From the NCBI GenBank assembly GCA_965153355.1, contig OZ231126.1, forward strand, positions 6,262,001-6,326,000: a DNA stretch of 64,000 bases. The letters are read 5' to 3'. The notes under the pieces are model-generated. The model did no database searches. It saw only the letters and a list, made by a program, of their open reading frames with translations, and had not been told where the DNA came from. The translations under genes and the position numbers were made by a program. Below are positions 24,601 through 36,805 of the stretch, piece by piece (position 1 is the first letter of the stretch; each line of letters opens with the position of its first letter). This DNA is from Flaccisagitta enflata (lineage: Eukaryota; Chaetognatha; Sagittoidea; Aphragmophora).

Positions 24601-27600
24601 CTCTAATCTGTACTACAACGTAGATGTGATTCTTCGATTTCAATTTGGATGGACTACTGTACGAATAAATGGATAAACGCTCATAAAAGAGCGTGTACAA
24701 AAAAAAGAGCTGTGCTTGTAGGAAAACGTCAGGTCACGTCACTTCTTCCGAAGATTCTGGGGAGAATATCGGTGACGATTAAGGAAGATTTACAGTGTGT
24801 ATAGTTTTTGATGAAAACAGAAATTTTACAAGACTTGATAAATGGGCTGAATATAGTGGGTGACCTATTTTACCCCGTCACCCACTTGCCAGGCCAAACT
24901 TACCTCCAGTTGGGAGTTGATGTGGCTTTTTTCTACGAGGGAGTGAAGAACGTTGAGAACCGAATGTACGTTCCAAATGGTTGGATGAGTCCGGATGTGG
25001 TTAATGTCGCTGGCCTCTAACTTTGTCAAATTCGACCTAATATGCAAAATGGATGTGATGTGAACTTGAAATGTCAAAACACGGATAGTACAAAACAAAC
25101 ACAAAATATGACGTTAATGGGTGTAAATGAGGTACTTAGTACATGCAGTTTACCAAGCAAAACGGAATGACATCAAATCTCACTTATCAAATCAAACCCC
25201 GCAATAACGGCTGTCAAAGATACATACAGTCATGCTTGGATAAATTGCAACTGGATTCTCGAGCCTATCACTCAGTCAAAAATCAGAAAAACTTAGCAAA
25301 ATCCCAGATGAAATTGAAGCTCTTCAAAAGATGAAGAGATTGAGACCAAGTAGAACAAATTTTGTTGATGCATATAGATGGAATGCTGTTTTAAAGAGAA
25401 GGACTAAAAAATGGGGAGGGAAATTCATCATATTTGAGCGTTATTTCTATTGGTGATATTTTTCTTCAAACCTTTATTATTTCTAAAAGAATGAAGCCAC
25501 AATGACCAGCAATATCGCATTTGGAAGATTTTTTGCAGAGCCTTCAAATGGTCATGAATGTTTTATGGTTTGGGCCCTTAGTTTGACCAAACCTAAAAGA
25601 ACAAGAAGAGATTAACATGCAATGTCGGTGGTCTCTCTACCTAAATTACCTCATTAGCTTTGCAACCTTAATGTCCTGCAGAATCTTGAAAAGTGGTGAA
25701 AATGGTAGCAAATTAACTAAATATTGATGCTAACCTGTCGAAAAATATTCAATTTATACAGTTTGACCGATTAAGTATCGCTCAATGATCAAATAAAGTT
25801 CCAGTTGCAATTTATTCAAGCAGGACTGTATTTTTAGGTGCGGCAAAGCATCTCTTTAACTGGCTGTGTCCGTTGGTCGGTTGGTCGGTTGGTCGGTCGG
25901 TCGGTCGGTCTGTCTGTCGGTAACGCATCCGTTCGACGATCCACACGTCGCACCTTATTGGCCTACTTGGCCTTGTTTCTTCTTTAATTTAAGCGGTATT
26001 AACGGATTTCTGCAATCGCTAACATGAGTAAAGGAAACTGATAAGAAGGGACCAGCATTTCACATCTGTTATGGCCGGATTTTCGTTACTCTTGGATCCG
26101 GTATGGTATAGCGGGGTGTATTTGTGCGAAAAATGCACCAAAAGCACAACTGACCGACGACGAAAAGCATGTCTCAAAAACTATTGAAACCTGAAAAGGC
26201 TGAAGGATTGGAACTGGTAGATGAACTCGTCGATAATATCCCAGAGCCATTGGTTGGGCAGTTCGCGGTTGATGGGTCCGTCGTTGTTGAGGATGAAGTT
26301 GAAAAGGTTGCAGTAGTTGTAGTAAGACTCGTAACGATGCTCGAAGGTGGGAGCGTGAGCTACGCGAGCGTAAATGTGACGGAAGTACAACTCTTTGTAC
26401 AAGATCAGGAAGAACGGATCGTTTTGGCCTGGAAGAAGTAGGCGGAATGGAGGGTGAGATAAATTTGGAGATGGAGATTGAAGAAGGGTGGGTGGGGTGG
26501 GGTTGGTACTTTGTATGGTCTAGCAAACCGGTTTTTTTAAAATCGCAGTATGGAGTAGAGAGCATAAAACAAGGTCAAGCACAACTCTTTGTACCCTGTG
26601 TTGGGCTGTTGGCCCTATCCTTGGAGTATCGATAGATAGGAGCATTGAGTGGGGTGGGTTTTGGGTGGGGGAGAGATAATAGATGGGGCGCGAACGAGGT
26701 ACTGCGGAAAGAGTTCTTCGTTTGACTAACTTATCTTTTAAAATCGCGGTTCTGGAATAGGTCTGAAATAGGTCATGAGGAGTAGGAAATAAGTAAGGCC
26801 AAGTAAGAATTTTTCCCAGATGGAACGAGATGGTTAACGATGTCAAATAAAGCGCATCACCGCTCGGTGCCGCTAGCCTCAGCACGGCGAAGCTCATATG
26901 ACCGGTTGGAGGCCTTATTTCGTCTCAGGTCATGACCTCGGTGTCTGGACTTACCCATGGCTCTGGTGCATGATGAGTTTTGATGACCTCGGGGTCTGGA
27001 CTTGACCACGACTCTGGTGATGACCTCGGTGTCTGGACTTACCCATGACTGGTGATGACCTCGGTGTCTGGACTTACCCACGACTCTGGTGATGACCTCG
27101 GTGTCTGGACTTACCCACGACTCTGGTGATGACCTTGGTGTCTGGACTTACCCACGACTCTGGTGATGACCTCGGTGTCTGGCCATGGATCGTTCTTGAA
27201 AAACCGCTCCGTCAGTTTCGGGAACCCATTCTCGTAACATTCCTATGAAAAATTTACAATGGGAAAGTCGATAAGCCAATAAACCAGACAATCACAACGT
27301 GACGCGAACGAGTAGTTGGTCAACAATTAGTCAATCCGAGACAAATGCCACAAACACTGTACTATCCCTGATCGACGATCATGCAGGGCAAAAATCATTT
27401 ACATCACAGACTGTCAGTCCAAACAGTTCAGACAGACAAGGTCTCGACAGACACATGCCAAATATACACAGGCCAGACAGGCACAGTAGAGATAGACAGG
27501 CCAGACACACGCTAAACAGACACAGGCGTGATAGAGAGGCGTGATAAATAGGCCAGACAGACACTGGCCCGGCTGACAAGCGTCACACAGTGATGCAGGC

Positions 27601-28589
27601 CAGGCGAACACACCGTGCTCAAAGAAACTCTTCCCGGACCTGAATCTGCGCTACGTTTCTGTCTGCGATGACTTGCTGGAAATAAGTGAGGAAATTCCTG
27701 ATGACTTCCGGAATGACGGTGATGCCTTGAGATTGACGCGTGGGCTGGTAATGATGGCTGCTGTGACGTTGATCCAATTGGTAAGGATCGTTGAAACCAT
27801 ACCTGGTTGGCAACAAGAGGTTCCCTCTATAACTCACAAATACAGATACACACGCACAAACAAGTACAAACACACGCACAAACAAACACTCTCACACACA
27901 AATACACACACTGACACACACACAAACAAACACTCTCACACACAAATACACACACACACACGCACACACTCAAAAACACACAAACACAGAGCATTTTCTG
28001 TATGATTAAACAGAATCTCAAGTAACATGACATGCCTCTCCTCGAGCTTCTGTATTTATAACCCTTAATGACGATACAGAAACTTCTGTTTTTTCCATCC
28101 CTGCCCAAAAGTGCCTTTCTTATCCTCATTTCCAGTTGTTTCCCCCTTTTTAGTCGCGTGCTACGCGACTCTACAACCCGCTTTGTCGGTCCATCCGTCC
28201 GTCACACTTTACTTTTTTTTTTTTTTTTTTTTTTTGCGGTTATTGGCCTCAATGCTCCTGCCCAAATGATCATGTTACCTAAACTACGGCCCCTGCCCAC
28301 CCGCACGCGATTGGAGTTGCCGTGTATCCGGCCTTGTTTTCAATAAAATTGCTGCCATACTTTCTTTTTCCTAGCATCTCTCTTCTCTTTGTCGCGCTCC
28401 ATTCCTTTTAACCTTTCTTATTCCTTCTCCTCGCTCACAATTATACGCAAAAACAACAACAACAATAACAACAACAAAGCTATGAACTCACCCTCCGCCT
28501 CCACCGCCGCCGCCTCCTCCTCCTCCTCCTCCAGACACTCCAGTGCCGTAATCCTCTTCATAATCGTCGCCATCGTCGTAATCGTACAT
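21650..28589 (-). CDS. EIF3L: Eukaryotic translation initiation factor 3 subunit L
   Basis: eIF3L is a PCI-domain subunit of the cytoplasmic eIF3 complex, which brings mRNA to the 40S ribosome. Eleven exons join in phase: 28492-28589, 27640-27826, 27152-27242, 26191-26428, 24904-25036, 24340-24540, 24076-24183, 23528-23656, 22707-22915, 22321-22498 and 21650-21784. Together they give 568 residues, against about 564 in human. Diagnostic stretches, all close to the vertebrate protein, are [107 protein letters not shown] and [20 protein letters not shown]. The N-terminus is Asp/Tyr-rich, then a poly-Gly run, and is poorly conserved. The ATG at 28589 is inferred. Exon 3 (donor side) and exon 11 (acceptor side) each have extra tandem copies of their edge in the intron. 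Introns 1, 4 and 7 carry family A repeats. Confidence 0.97.
21822..22040 (-). repeat. Two partial tandem copies of eIF3L exon 11 with acceptors
   Basis: Copies of the first 55-60 bp of exon 11 sit upstream in intron 10, beginning at 21882 ([20 protein letters not shown]) and 22032 ([20 protein letters not shown]). Each has an AG acceptor and ends in GATT/GATG simple sequence. The coding copies lack the C-terminal half and have no donor; splicing into the nearer one would run into the real exon out of frame. Confidence 0.85.
22920..23385. repeat. Minisatellite upstream of eIF3L exon 9
   Basis: About 14 imperfect copies of a 25-40 bp unit containing GAAAGAAATCATCGAAGAAA. The unit resembles the pyrimidine tract and acceptor of eIF3L exon 9 at 22916-22950, so the array looks like an amplified splice-acceptor flank. 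Confidence 0.8.
23777..23949 (-). mobile_element. Hairpin-ended short repeat, family A
   Basis: Starts TTTTTAGTCGCGGACTAGCG and ends CGTGTATCCGGCCTTGTT. It lies in eIF3L intron 7. Confidence 0.7.
25105..25830. other. eIF3L intron 4, no feature seen
   Basis: AT-rich intron sequence with no supported feature. Confidence 0.5.
25831..25978 (-). mobile_element. Hairpin-ended short repeat, family A, variant
   Basis: Starts TTTTTAGGTGCGGCAAAGCA, carries a long GGTC run, and ends GGCCTACTTGGCCTTGTT. It lies in eIF3L intron 4. Confidence 0.65.
26930..27190 (-). repeat. 37 bp array built from eIF3L exon 3 end plus splice donor
   Basis: Each unit holds CCAGACACCGAGGTCATCAC and then GTGGGTAAGT. That is the end of exon 3 ([11 protein letters not shown]) with its 5' splice site. 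Including the original, intact donors lie at 27151, 27114, 27077, 27042 and 26954; a sixth unit near 27005 reads GTCAAG. Offsets from the first donor are 37, 74, 109 and 197 nt, none divisible by three, so use of any downstream donor would shift the frame. Confidence 0.88.
27835..27990. repeat. CA-rich microsatellite
   Basis: CACAAACA-type repeats just upstream of the eIF3L exon 2 acceptor. Confidence 0.9.
28147..28340 (-). mobile_element. Hairpin-ended short repeat, family A
   Basis: A full-length typical copy: TTTTTAGTCGCGTGCTACGC at one end, GGTCCATCCGTCCGTC, and CGTGTATCCGGCCTTGTT at the other. It lies in eIF3L intron 1. Confidence 0.75.
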
Positions 28590-30137
28590 CTTTTACGATT
28601 TAAGTGTTTGGTAATAATGTTATTATTTCCTAATCACAATATCTCCAAAAAGAAATTCATAGAACATAGAAGAGAAACATTGGAAATAAAACAAGAAAAC
28701 ATCAACCGATAAACAATATTGAGTATCAGGGAATGTATACGACGATATATCTAGACGGCAAATCCGCAGAAAAAAAAACCCCGATGCGATAAATAAATAA
28801 AACTATAACGAGAAGTCGAGAACGCGTCCTTGAAATAGGTTTGAGATCGCGCGAATGTAATAAGTAAACGACCACCATGTAAAATGAGTTATTAAACCGG
28901 AAAGTACTGTCAGCGATCTAACCTCGCCACGTAAAGAACCAGGTACTCGAATTAACAATTCAATGTAAACAAATGGAAACGAATAAATAATTGACAAACT
29001 ATAATAATAAAGAGAATTTTCACACTAAGTCTGAGTCAAAAGGATCTGGCTTTCAAAATGAGTTAATCAAGACTGCGGATTAAATTGGAACTACGACAAT
29101 GCAATAACGATCCATATAACGCGAAGGCTAAAGAAATAAAATGGGTAATTTCATATTGTAGGATTGAATGAGACCGGAAAATTCTCGCCACAATCCCTTC
29201 CATTCCAGGAACATTCTAGGGTTACACAGCGACTAGAGGAGATTTTTTACTGTGTGTTGACTAGACAGTTGATGTAGACGAAAGGTAAAACGAGAGTGAA
29301 CGAGAGAGAATGAGAGATCTACAAAGGTAAAACAAGAGAAGAGTAGGAGACTCGGAGGCCTTCCAATATCGATGGCATCGCGCAGATCGGCTTATTGAAC
29401 CGGCAAATAAAAAAAAAAAAAAGGTCATGGTAAGTGCAGGTAAGAAACAGATGGACTCTTAAAACATGAGGCAACATGAGGCAGAGAAAAACATCTAGTG
29501 TTCACGGAAGATACACGCAGATCTTGTTGGACCTTTATCGATAGCTATAGTAGTTAAACTAGTTATCAACTACGACAGGGAACGAAAAGTTTTTTGAGGG
29601 GAAGGGAAAATGGCAGACAGGGGGTAACACATAAAACAGGAGGCAGCGGGAATTCGAGCTCGGCACAATGATGATGATCGTTTCAATATAACAATTACCA
29701 ATTTTCTGCAAGTTTCACCTTTCACGACGTTCGTTTGAAAAGCGCTCATTTACGCTCATACTGCGCTGCATTCACATGCTCGCCTAATCGTCACTTACCC
29801 ACTCACCCACCCACCCATTTACTCACCCACCCGTTTACTCACCCACCCGTTTACTCACCCACCCATTTACTCACTCACCCACCCACCCATTTACCCACCT
29901 ACCCATTTACCCACCTACCCATTTACTCACTCACCCACCCATTTACTCAATCATCCACCCACCCCATTACTCACCCATTTCCTGGCCCACCAATGCACTC
30001 ACTCACACTCCCACTCACCCACCGATTTACTCACCCTCCCACTCACTCCCCCACGCACCCCTTTACTCACTCACCCACCCACCCATCCATTTACTCACGG
30101 ACTCACTTCCTCCTACAACGCCAAATACATCTCCAGA
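28590..30137. other. Spacer between the RING gene and eIF3L
   Basis: It holds the eIF3L promoter side and the RING-gene 3' flank. From 29790 to 30110 a minisatellite of ACTCACCCACCCATTTACTC-type units fills the space; the THPP-rich frame over it is an artefact. I see no gene in 28600-29780. Confidence 0.6.
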
Positions 30138-31085
30138 TTAGGCTCTACACTTATGAGAGAGAAGGAAGAATCCTAGAATAAGAACGGGAACGATAGAGAC
30201 AGAAACGACGAAGATGACCAAAGGCAGAGACCGAGTTAATGACGACGTCAATTCGTTCTTCGGTGGCTTCACATCGCGAACGCACCTAAAAACAGAAAGA
30301 AAGAAGAAATGATTAAGAGAAAGATATTCAAAGGTAGACAATAGTAATTCGCTCTTTGGTTGTTTCACATCGCGAACGCACCTAAAAACAGAAAGAAAGA
30401 AGAAATGATTAAGAGAAAGATATTCAAAGGTAGACAATGTTAATTCGCTCTTTGGTGGCTTCACATCGCGAACGCACCTAAAAACAGAAAGAGAGAAGGA
30501 ATGATTAAGAGAAAGATATTCAAAGGTAGACAATATTAATTCGCTCTTTGGTTGTTTCACATCGCGAACGCACCTAAAAACAGAAAGAAAGAAGAAATGA
30601 TTAAGAGAAAGATATTCAAAGGTAGACAATGTTAATTCGCTCTTTGGTGGCTTCACATCGCGAACGCACCTAAAAACAGAAAGAGAGAAGGAATGATTAA
30701 GAGAAAGATATTCAAAGGTAGACAATATTAATTCGCTCTTCAGTTGTTTCACATCGTGAACGCGCCTTAACAAAAAGAAAGAAATGATTAAGAGAAAGAT
30801 ATTCAAAGGTAGACAATGTTAATTCGCTCTTCGGTGGCTTCACATCGCGAACGCACTTAAAAACAGAAAGAGAGAAGAAATGATTAAGAGAAAGATATTC
30901 AAAGGTAGACAATGTTAATTCGCTCTTCGGTTGCTTCACATCGCGAACGCGCCTTAACAAAAAGAAAGAAGAAATGATTAAGAGAAAGAAACTCAGAGAA
31001 AGACAAAGACTGAGAGGTATAAGCGCGAGGACAGTGAGATAGACAGAAAAGCAGGTAGAAAGAAAAGCAGATGTGGGAAATGGGC

Positions 31086-31164
<79 letters not shown>

Positions 31165-34100
31165 GAGAGACAGAACGGAAGAGAAGAGAGAGAAAGAACG
31201 GAAGAGGAAAGAGACTAAGAAGGAAAGAAGAGGAGGGACAGTGTGAGAGAACGAATTACAATTACAGGTCATGCGTCAACAAACCAGTGGCAAGTTAACA
31301 ACATAGTAACATACCATTCCATAGATCGGCATCTTTATCATTAGGCAAGTGAAAAGATTTATAACGACAACGTACCTTTCCATCCGTTCAGCGATTTGAT
31401 CCAGGGTGAATGAGAGTTGGCATGTTTGCCTCTGTTGAGGGCTGCCTCTACAACGCGCGGGTTCCAGGTACCTGAAACGACAAAAAAGCCAGGCTGATAG
31501 TAAGCCCAACTATCGTTGAATAGCCAAGATGGCAAATAGTACAAACCCCACCAAGGCTTACACATATCATTGACTGTAACAGTAATACAGGGATGCCCTG
31601 GGAAAAAGTCACAATTACTATTTCATTTATAAATTACTTTAAGATTATACTAACTTTATAGGGCTTTCAAAACGGACCGTACTCATAGTCATACCAGTCA
31701 TCTTTATGCTGGATTCCTCTTTGCGGCGTCGATCCCCATGACATAACAACGCCGCCTCCATGCCTCCTTTCCCGCGTAACTTTTTCCTCTTCTCCTGTAA
31801 ATGATACCATTCCTTCTTTTGTAGGATTAGCCTCTTCTCCTCCTCTTTCTAAAATCCCTCTCCTTTCCCTTGTTTGATTAGCCTCTCTTTGTCCTCTAAT
31901 TGGTTTTGCCTCTCTTCTTCCTCCATTCAAAGCTCCTTCATATGAAACTCCTCTTCCTCTTTTCACTAGCTTAACCCTAATTGGCTTAACCCTCCCCTCT
32001 CCTCTCGATGGTTCCTCCTTTCGCCTTCCTCCGTCTGAGACTCCTCTTCCTCCGTCTGAGACTCCTCTTCCTCCGTCCGTGACTCCTCTCCCTCCGTCCG
32101 TGACTCCTCTTCCTCCATCTGAGACTCCTCTTCCTCCATCTGAGACTCCCCTTCCTCCATCTGAGACTCCCCTTCCTCCATCTGAGACTCCCCTTCCTCC
32201 ATCTGAGACTCCCCTTCCTCCATCTGAGACTCCTCTTCCTCCATCTGAGACTCCTCTTCCTCCATCTGAGGCTCCTCTTTCTCCGTCTGAGACTCTTCTC
32301 CTTCCTCTTGTTGGTCTTGTCTTTCTCTTGAAACCCTCAATGGGCTGGTATGGCCATGGCACCTTGGCAGTCAGTTCTGGGAAATAAAGTTTGGAACATG
32401 GAATTTCATACTAAGTCAGTTGCTGCGAGTCGCTAAGCGATCTTATTTCTAGCATCATTCAGCTGTCACTACATCAAATGTTAAAGATTGTAAAATGCGT
32501 TGCGCCGGTATAACATCCCATTCAAAAATTTCATTTCACGATAACACAAACTTCATTATATCCTTTTAAATTACCAGAGCCGGGGTGTGACGGGCCCTTG
32601 GGAACGCCGTAGGCGTCGACCAAAAATTTTACATGAGATTTAGCCTCGGTGACGAGAAGGGTGATATCCGATTTACGACAGCCGACCCCGAGGGCAGGGT
32701 CTGTCTCTAGGCGGGGAGTGAGCTTTGTTGAACCTAGAGTTGCAGGAGAGAGTGAATTCAAGGAGGAGCAGGTGAGAAGCTACATAAGTCGATTGGGGTT
32801 GAGTTAGGAAGGTTAGGACGTTGACGTTCCAACCTGGAGCCCACATCACAACGCCACACTTAATGACGCCATGACCTGATCTCACTCACTCATTTATTCA
32901 CTCACTCATTCATTCATTCACTCACTCATTCACTCATTCATTCATTACCTCACTCATTAATTCACTCACTCATTCACTCACTCATTCATTCACTCATTCA
33001 CTCACTCATTCATTCACTCATTCATTCACTCATTCATTCACTCATTCATTCACTCATTCATGCATTCATTCATTCACTCATTCATGCATTCATTCATTAA
33101 CTCACTCATGCATTCATTCATTAACTCACTCATTCATTAACTCATTCATTCATTAACTCATTCATTCATTAACTCATTCATTCATTCACTCACTCGCTTA
33201 TTCACTTGCTACACACACACCTTCCCGACCAAACACCACATCTCACCAGGTGAGTTTCGGACGTTGATGGAATACTCCCAAAAGCAGACGCTGACGACTC
33301 CTTGGACTATCATGATGAAGGAGGAGAGAATGATGAGATTACGCAGCCGATTGATCAATTGATTCGATTCTGGATCTTGCACTGTAAGAGAGAATGAAGA
33401 GACATTACATGCGTGGAAACAAAAGCTGGTCAATTTGTTACTGTAACGGACCCAAGAGTATCGAAAAATGGGAATCCACCAAAAATAAACATATTAACCC
33501 AGTGCCTTCTTATCATTTCTTTTATTGACAGTAACAGAAATCCACATGACGCATCATATTTGTTATAACCTCGATCTCCGTTAGTCGGGGATTCAACAGT
33601 ATCCGCGTGGCATTTCCACAATCAACCCTCCCCCCCCCTTTCCCCTGGACGTGACTCACTTCTCCGTTGTCCCGGCTGGTTCCAATTTCTTCTCATTTGT
33701 GTGAAACGATCAGACCACAAAGGCGACGATTCACCACCACCTCCTCCTCCTCCTCCACCAACAGCATTATCCACCTCAACATGTTCTCTAACCGGTCCAT
33801 TCTCTCTCCCCCGACCCTCTCCTCTTCTTCCTCCTCCCCTTCCCGTCGGGAGTGCATTTCCCCTTGAGTTGCCTTCAGCCGCTGACGCGCCTCCATCTTC
33901 ACCACCCGCCCCTTCCCTCCCACCTCTTCCGCCCTCTCCACCTCCTCCTCCTCCTCCCCTGGTAGGGCGTGGTCTGGCGTTGATAGACACGGTGGAGTCG
34001 ATGGCTAGCGACGGACGTCTCGAGACTGAAGCGGGGCCCTGTAAGTTGGTTTCATGCGATTGAATGTGAAACATTGACTATTGAAGCTGTAAGGGTTGGG

Positions 34101-35923
34101 GGTGGGGTTGCTACTACTATCTACGGACACCTGAAAATAAGCATCAACTTTATAAAAGCGCTGCGACTAAATAAACTTAGTAACTGACTCCAGATTGGCT
34201 ATATCTGAAAAAATAAAGATAATTCAATGAAATAGAATCAATCCAGGATTGGAAGCTCAATTTTTTGGGAGCATCATTTTTCCAAAGTTGATGCTTATTT
34301 TCAGATGTCCGAATAGTTATGAGCAAGATGGTTTTAGAGATTTTGCCCGCTCCACAAATTGTATTTTCATAGCCTCTTTGTGTACCTGATTGACTGCGGC
34401 ATCGGGCCGATTTGTGGTGTGTGCCAACGGTTGAAGTGGGATAGACACTTCGGACAAATGATGTTGATGAAACACGTTGTGGTGGTTGTTGATGTTGCCG
34501 TTGTTGATGGTGCCCACACTTCCTTCGGGACGAGTCAATGAACTGCGGGAAAAAAACGAGATAGAATGGTTTTGATTTGAGCGACTCGAGAAGAGACATA
34601 GTCCGTCCATCGGTACTTCGGTCTGTCAGGGATAGTCGGAGCCGAAAAATGAAGAAACGCGCATCTAAGATGCTGCTGTGTGATTTGTGCTTTTGTTTGT
34701 TTGTGTCTGTGAGAGTGGAAGTGATAGTGAAGAGGCATAACGTCAAAATTAATGCCAGAAAACCCCAAAATGTGCAACAAAGCGAAGGCGTAACGCAGGG
34801 CGGAAGTTCGGTCCGACAGACGGACGGACGCACCAGTGGAAAGAGAAAGCGACGTAAGTGATTAAATGGATGTATGTGTTTTACCCGCCGTGTGCAAATC
34901 TGACGAGAACTTCCACTCCGTGAAGGGAAGCTCTCGGGGAAGGCGTGGCCGTGGACGGGAGAAAAGGAGAAGCGATGAAATCCTGCTCGCTGATTGGATG
35001 GCGACATAACGGACAACACGGCGGAGATGGCGTCTGTTTGAGAAACATCAATTCCAAGAGAAAGAGGATGTATATCTCACACATTTCATGAGAGATTGAC
35101 GTTTTGACCTCAACTTTGACATCAAATGGCATCCAATGGCTAGGCCTATGCTCGTTGTTCTCACTCGACGGCTTCGAAAGTAAGGGAAATCCGCCAATAA
35201 CCGTTACAAAGTCTCGGTCCTTAGGCCTACATATCATTTTATATCATTTCTTGTGATGGAAATACTAGAAATTCGTCTATAACATAAGAGATCGATTCAT
35301 TAAATAAAATTGTCATAAGTATTCTAGTTCTAATCCTAATTCAGAGAAGTGAACGCTATTTTACCAAGTGCAAACATAAGATTTTAGATTCTGTTTTGTG
35401 GAAAACTAGGAGTGGTGCGCGTATTAACTAGTCAGTGAGGGTTCAGAAGGCCCTCTTCCATTTATTTTAGTTTGGGTTTAGTGAGGGATATTGTTCCACC
35501 TATCATAACATATAATGGATGTTTGCTAAGTTAGTTTTGCTAAATGGAAAACTAGGAGTGATGCGCGTAGTAACTAGTCAGTGAAGGCTAACAAGGCCCT
35601 CTTCCATAGTCTTCAGTTTGGGTACCATAAAATAAATTAGTCCCTTCACATCTGTTGTGGCGGGGTTCAACTAATATATTAGGAAGTGTAAGTCTGAACA
35701 GAAATGGCATACACTGATTGAGAATGGCAACATCCATTCTTCTAACCTGCGGTTGATTTTGGTCCCTTTGATTCATAGCCAGTCTAGAGACGTAGATATG
35801 AGATCGAATGCATGAAGAGCAGAATCGATGGCCACAAGTCGTGTAAACCGGATTGTCGAAGGTCCCCAAGCAGATGGGACATTCCGCGTTGCCGGATATA
35901 CCGGAAATAGAAGATCCCGGCAT
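30138..35923 (-). CDS. RING-finger membrane protein, probable E3 ubiquitin ligase
   Basis: Nine exons join in phase: 35747-35923, 34885-35033, 34386-34542, 33660-34038, 33247-33381, 32575-32733, 31695-32376, 31376-31471 and 30138-30285, giving 693 residues. Exons 1 and 2 together encode a C3HC4 RING: C15-x2-C18, C30-G-H32, C35-x2-C38, C66-x2-C69. After an Asn/His-rich and a Gly/Arg-rich linker comes a hydrophobic segment near residues 300-322 ([19 protein letters not shown]). Exon 7 carries about 12 copies of a 7-residue VSDGGRG-type repeat. The last exon encodes a C-terminal membrane segment ([21 protein letters not shown]). RING proteins of this type recruit E2 enzymes and ubiquitinate targets at membranes; substrate and compartment cannot be told. 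I do not recognise the orthologue. The start at 35923 gives the shortest N-terminus before the RING; an upstream in-frame ATG at 35959 exists. An array of extra acceptors precedes the last exon. Confidence 0.85.
30285..30990 (-). repeat. Array of exon 9 acceptors in 96 bp steps (RING gene)
   Basis: Exon 9 begins at 30285 after TTTTTAG. The same junction with the first part of the exon (CVRDVKPPK) recurs with exon starts at 30381, 30477, 30573, 30669 and 30765, each exactly 96 bp apart, and in altered form near 30855 and 30952. The five nearest copies keep a TTTTTAG or TTAAG acceptor. The phase used by exon 8 stays open through the repeats ([20 protein letters not shown] and so on). Confidence 0.9.
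31088..31175. repeat. GA microsatellite
   Basis: A pure GA run in intron 8 of the RING gene. Confidence 0.95.
32030..32300 (-). repeat. Coding 21 bp minisatellite in RING gene exon 7
   Basis: About 12 copies of a 21 bp unit, CTCTTCCTCCATCTGAGACT on the plus strand plus one base. It is translated in the gene's frame as [14 protein letters not shown]. The length is a multiple of three, so copy changes keep the frame. Confidence 0.9.
32880..33205. repeat. CATT/CACT minisatellite
   Basis: Imperfect CATTCATTCACTCACT-type repeats in intron 5 of the RING gene. Confidence 0.95.
34124..34310. mobile_element. Short inverted-repeat element (possible MITE)
   Basis: The ends are near-perfect inverted copies: CGGACACCTGAAAATAAGCA at the left and CGGACATCTGAAAATAAGCA when the right is reversed. 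The repeat covers about 28 bp and the element about 180 bp. No clear target duplication. It lies in intron 3 of the RING gene, about 90 bp from exon 4. Confidence 0.55.
35398..35620. repeat. Tandem duplication of about 150-175 bp
   Basis: GGAAAACTAGGAGTGGTGCG (35400) recurs as GGAAAACTAGGAGTGATGCG (about 35547), and both are followed by TAACTAGTCAGTGA and GGCCCTCTTCCAT. It lies in intron 1 of the RING gene, partly next to exon 1. Confidence 0.8.
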
Positions 35924-36805
35924 TTTGACGAGGCGGAGAGTGTCTAGAAGTAGAAACAAGTCTAGCTTTTGTAGTTATTCATGCAGAGACGACTTTCGCC
36001 ATTGCAGTTATTCCGTTGCATTTTGACAAACGACTCTCACCAGTTATTCATGCAGTCAGCACAGAGTTGTTTTTTTTTTTTTTTGTAGCTCGTATATTAT
36101 CATCTCGAAGGCGCCAATTTTGTTTCCCCTTCCTTCTTTAAGTTTCTCAGCTTTTCATACAGCCAATTTTTCTTCCCTCAAAAACCACAAGTGTTGTTTT
36201 TGTTGTTGTTGTTGTTGTTGTTGTGGTTGTTGTTGATGTGGTTGTGGTTGTTGTTGTTTTGTAAGCTGGTGTTTGTCTTGGATTTCTTCACTCTCGTTTT
36301 TCCCCAACCAAGAAGATTTTCTTCGACGGCTGATGACTAAGCGATGCGCCGATGCCTATCCATTCCTCCACATCCCGTCTCTGTCTCTGGCATAAAATAT
36401 CTTCACCACCACGAATGATGATGATGATGAATTCATTCAAACGGGGTTAAAGAGTGCGAGTGAAGAAAGGGAAGTCATGCTTAATCATATCTGGATAGAC
36501 TGGCCAAGTTGTCGCGGCCGAATTCTATGTGGGTTTTCTTTTTTCGTGTGACTCGCTTGCATCATCTTTAAGGGTTTTTTTTTTTAATCTTTGAGCCATG
36601 GGCACGTTATGGAGAAAACCCAATCATTAATAACATGTTAAGCATCTGTTGAACAACGTAAAGTTTGTACGTTTCAAAAAAAAAATTATCAGATTTTTTT
36701 TCAACGAACTGGAAAATCGGCACATGTTAGACATGTTCAATGAATGCTATGTCAACGGACTTACAAATCAGCGATGAGCGCGAAAAAAGAAAGAGGGAAA
36801 TGATT

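Noticed and set aside
29735-30181. 148-codon THPP-rich frame
   Set aside because: Minisatellite translation with no start context or homologue-like segment.
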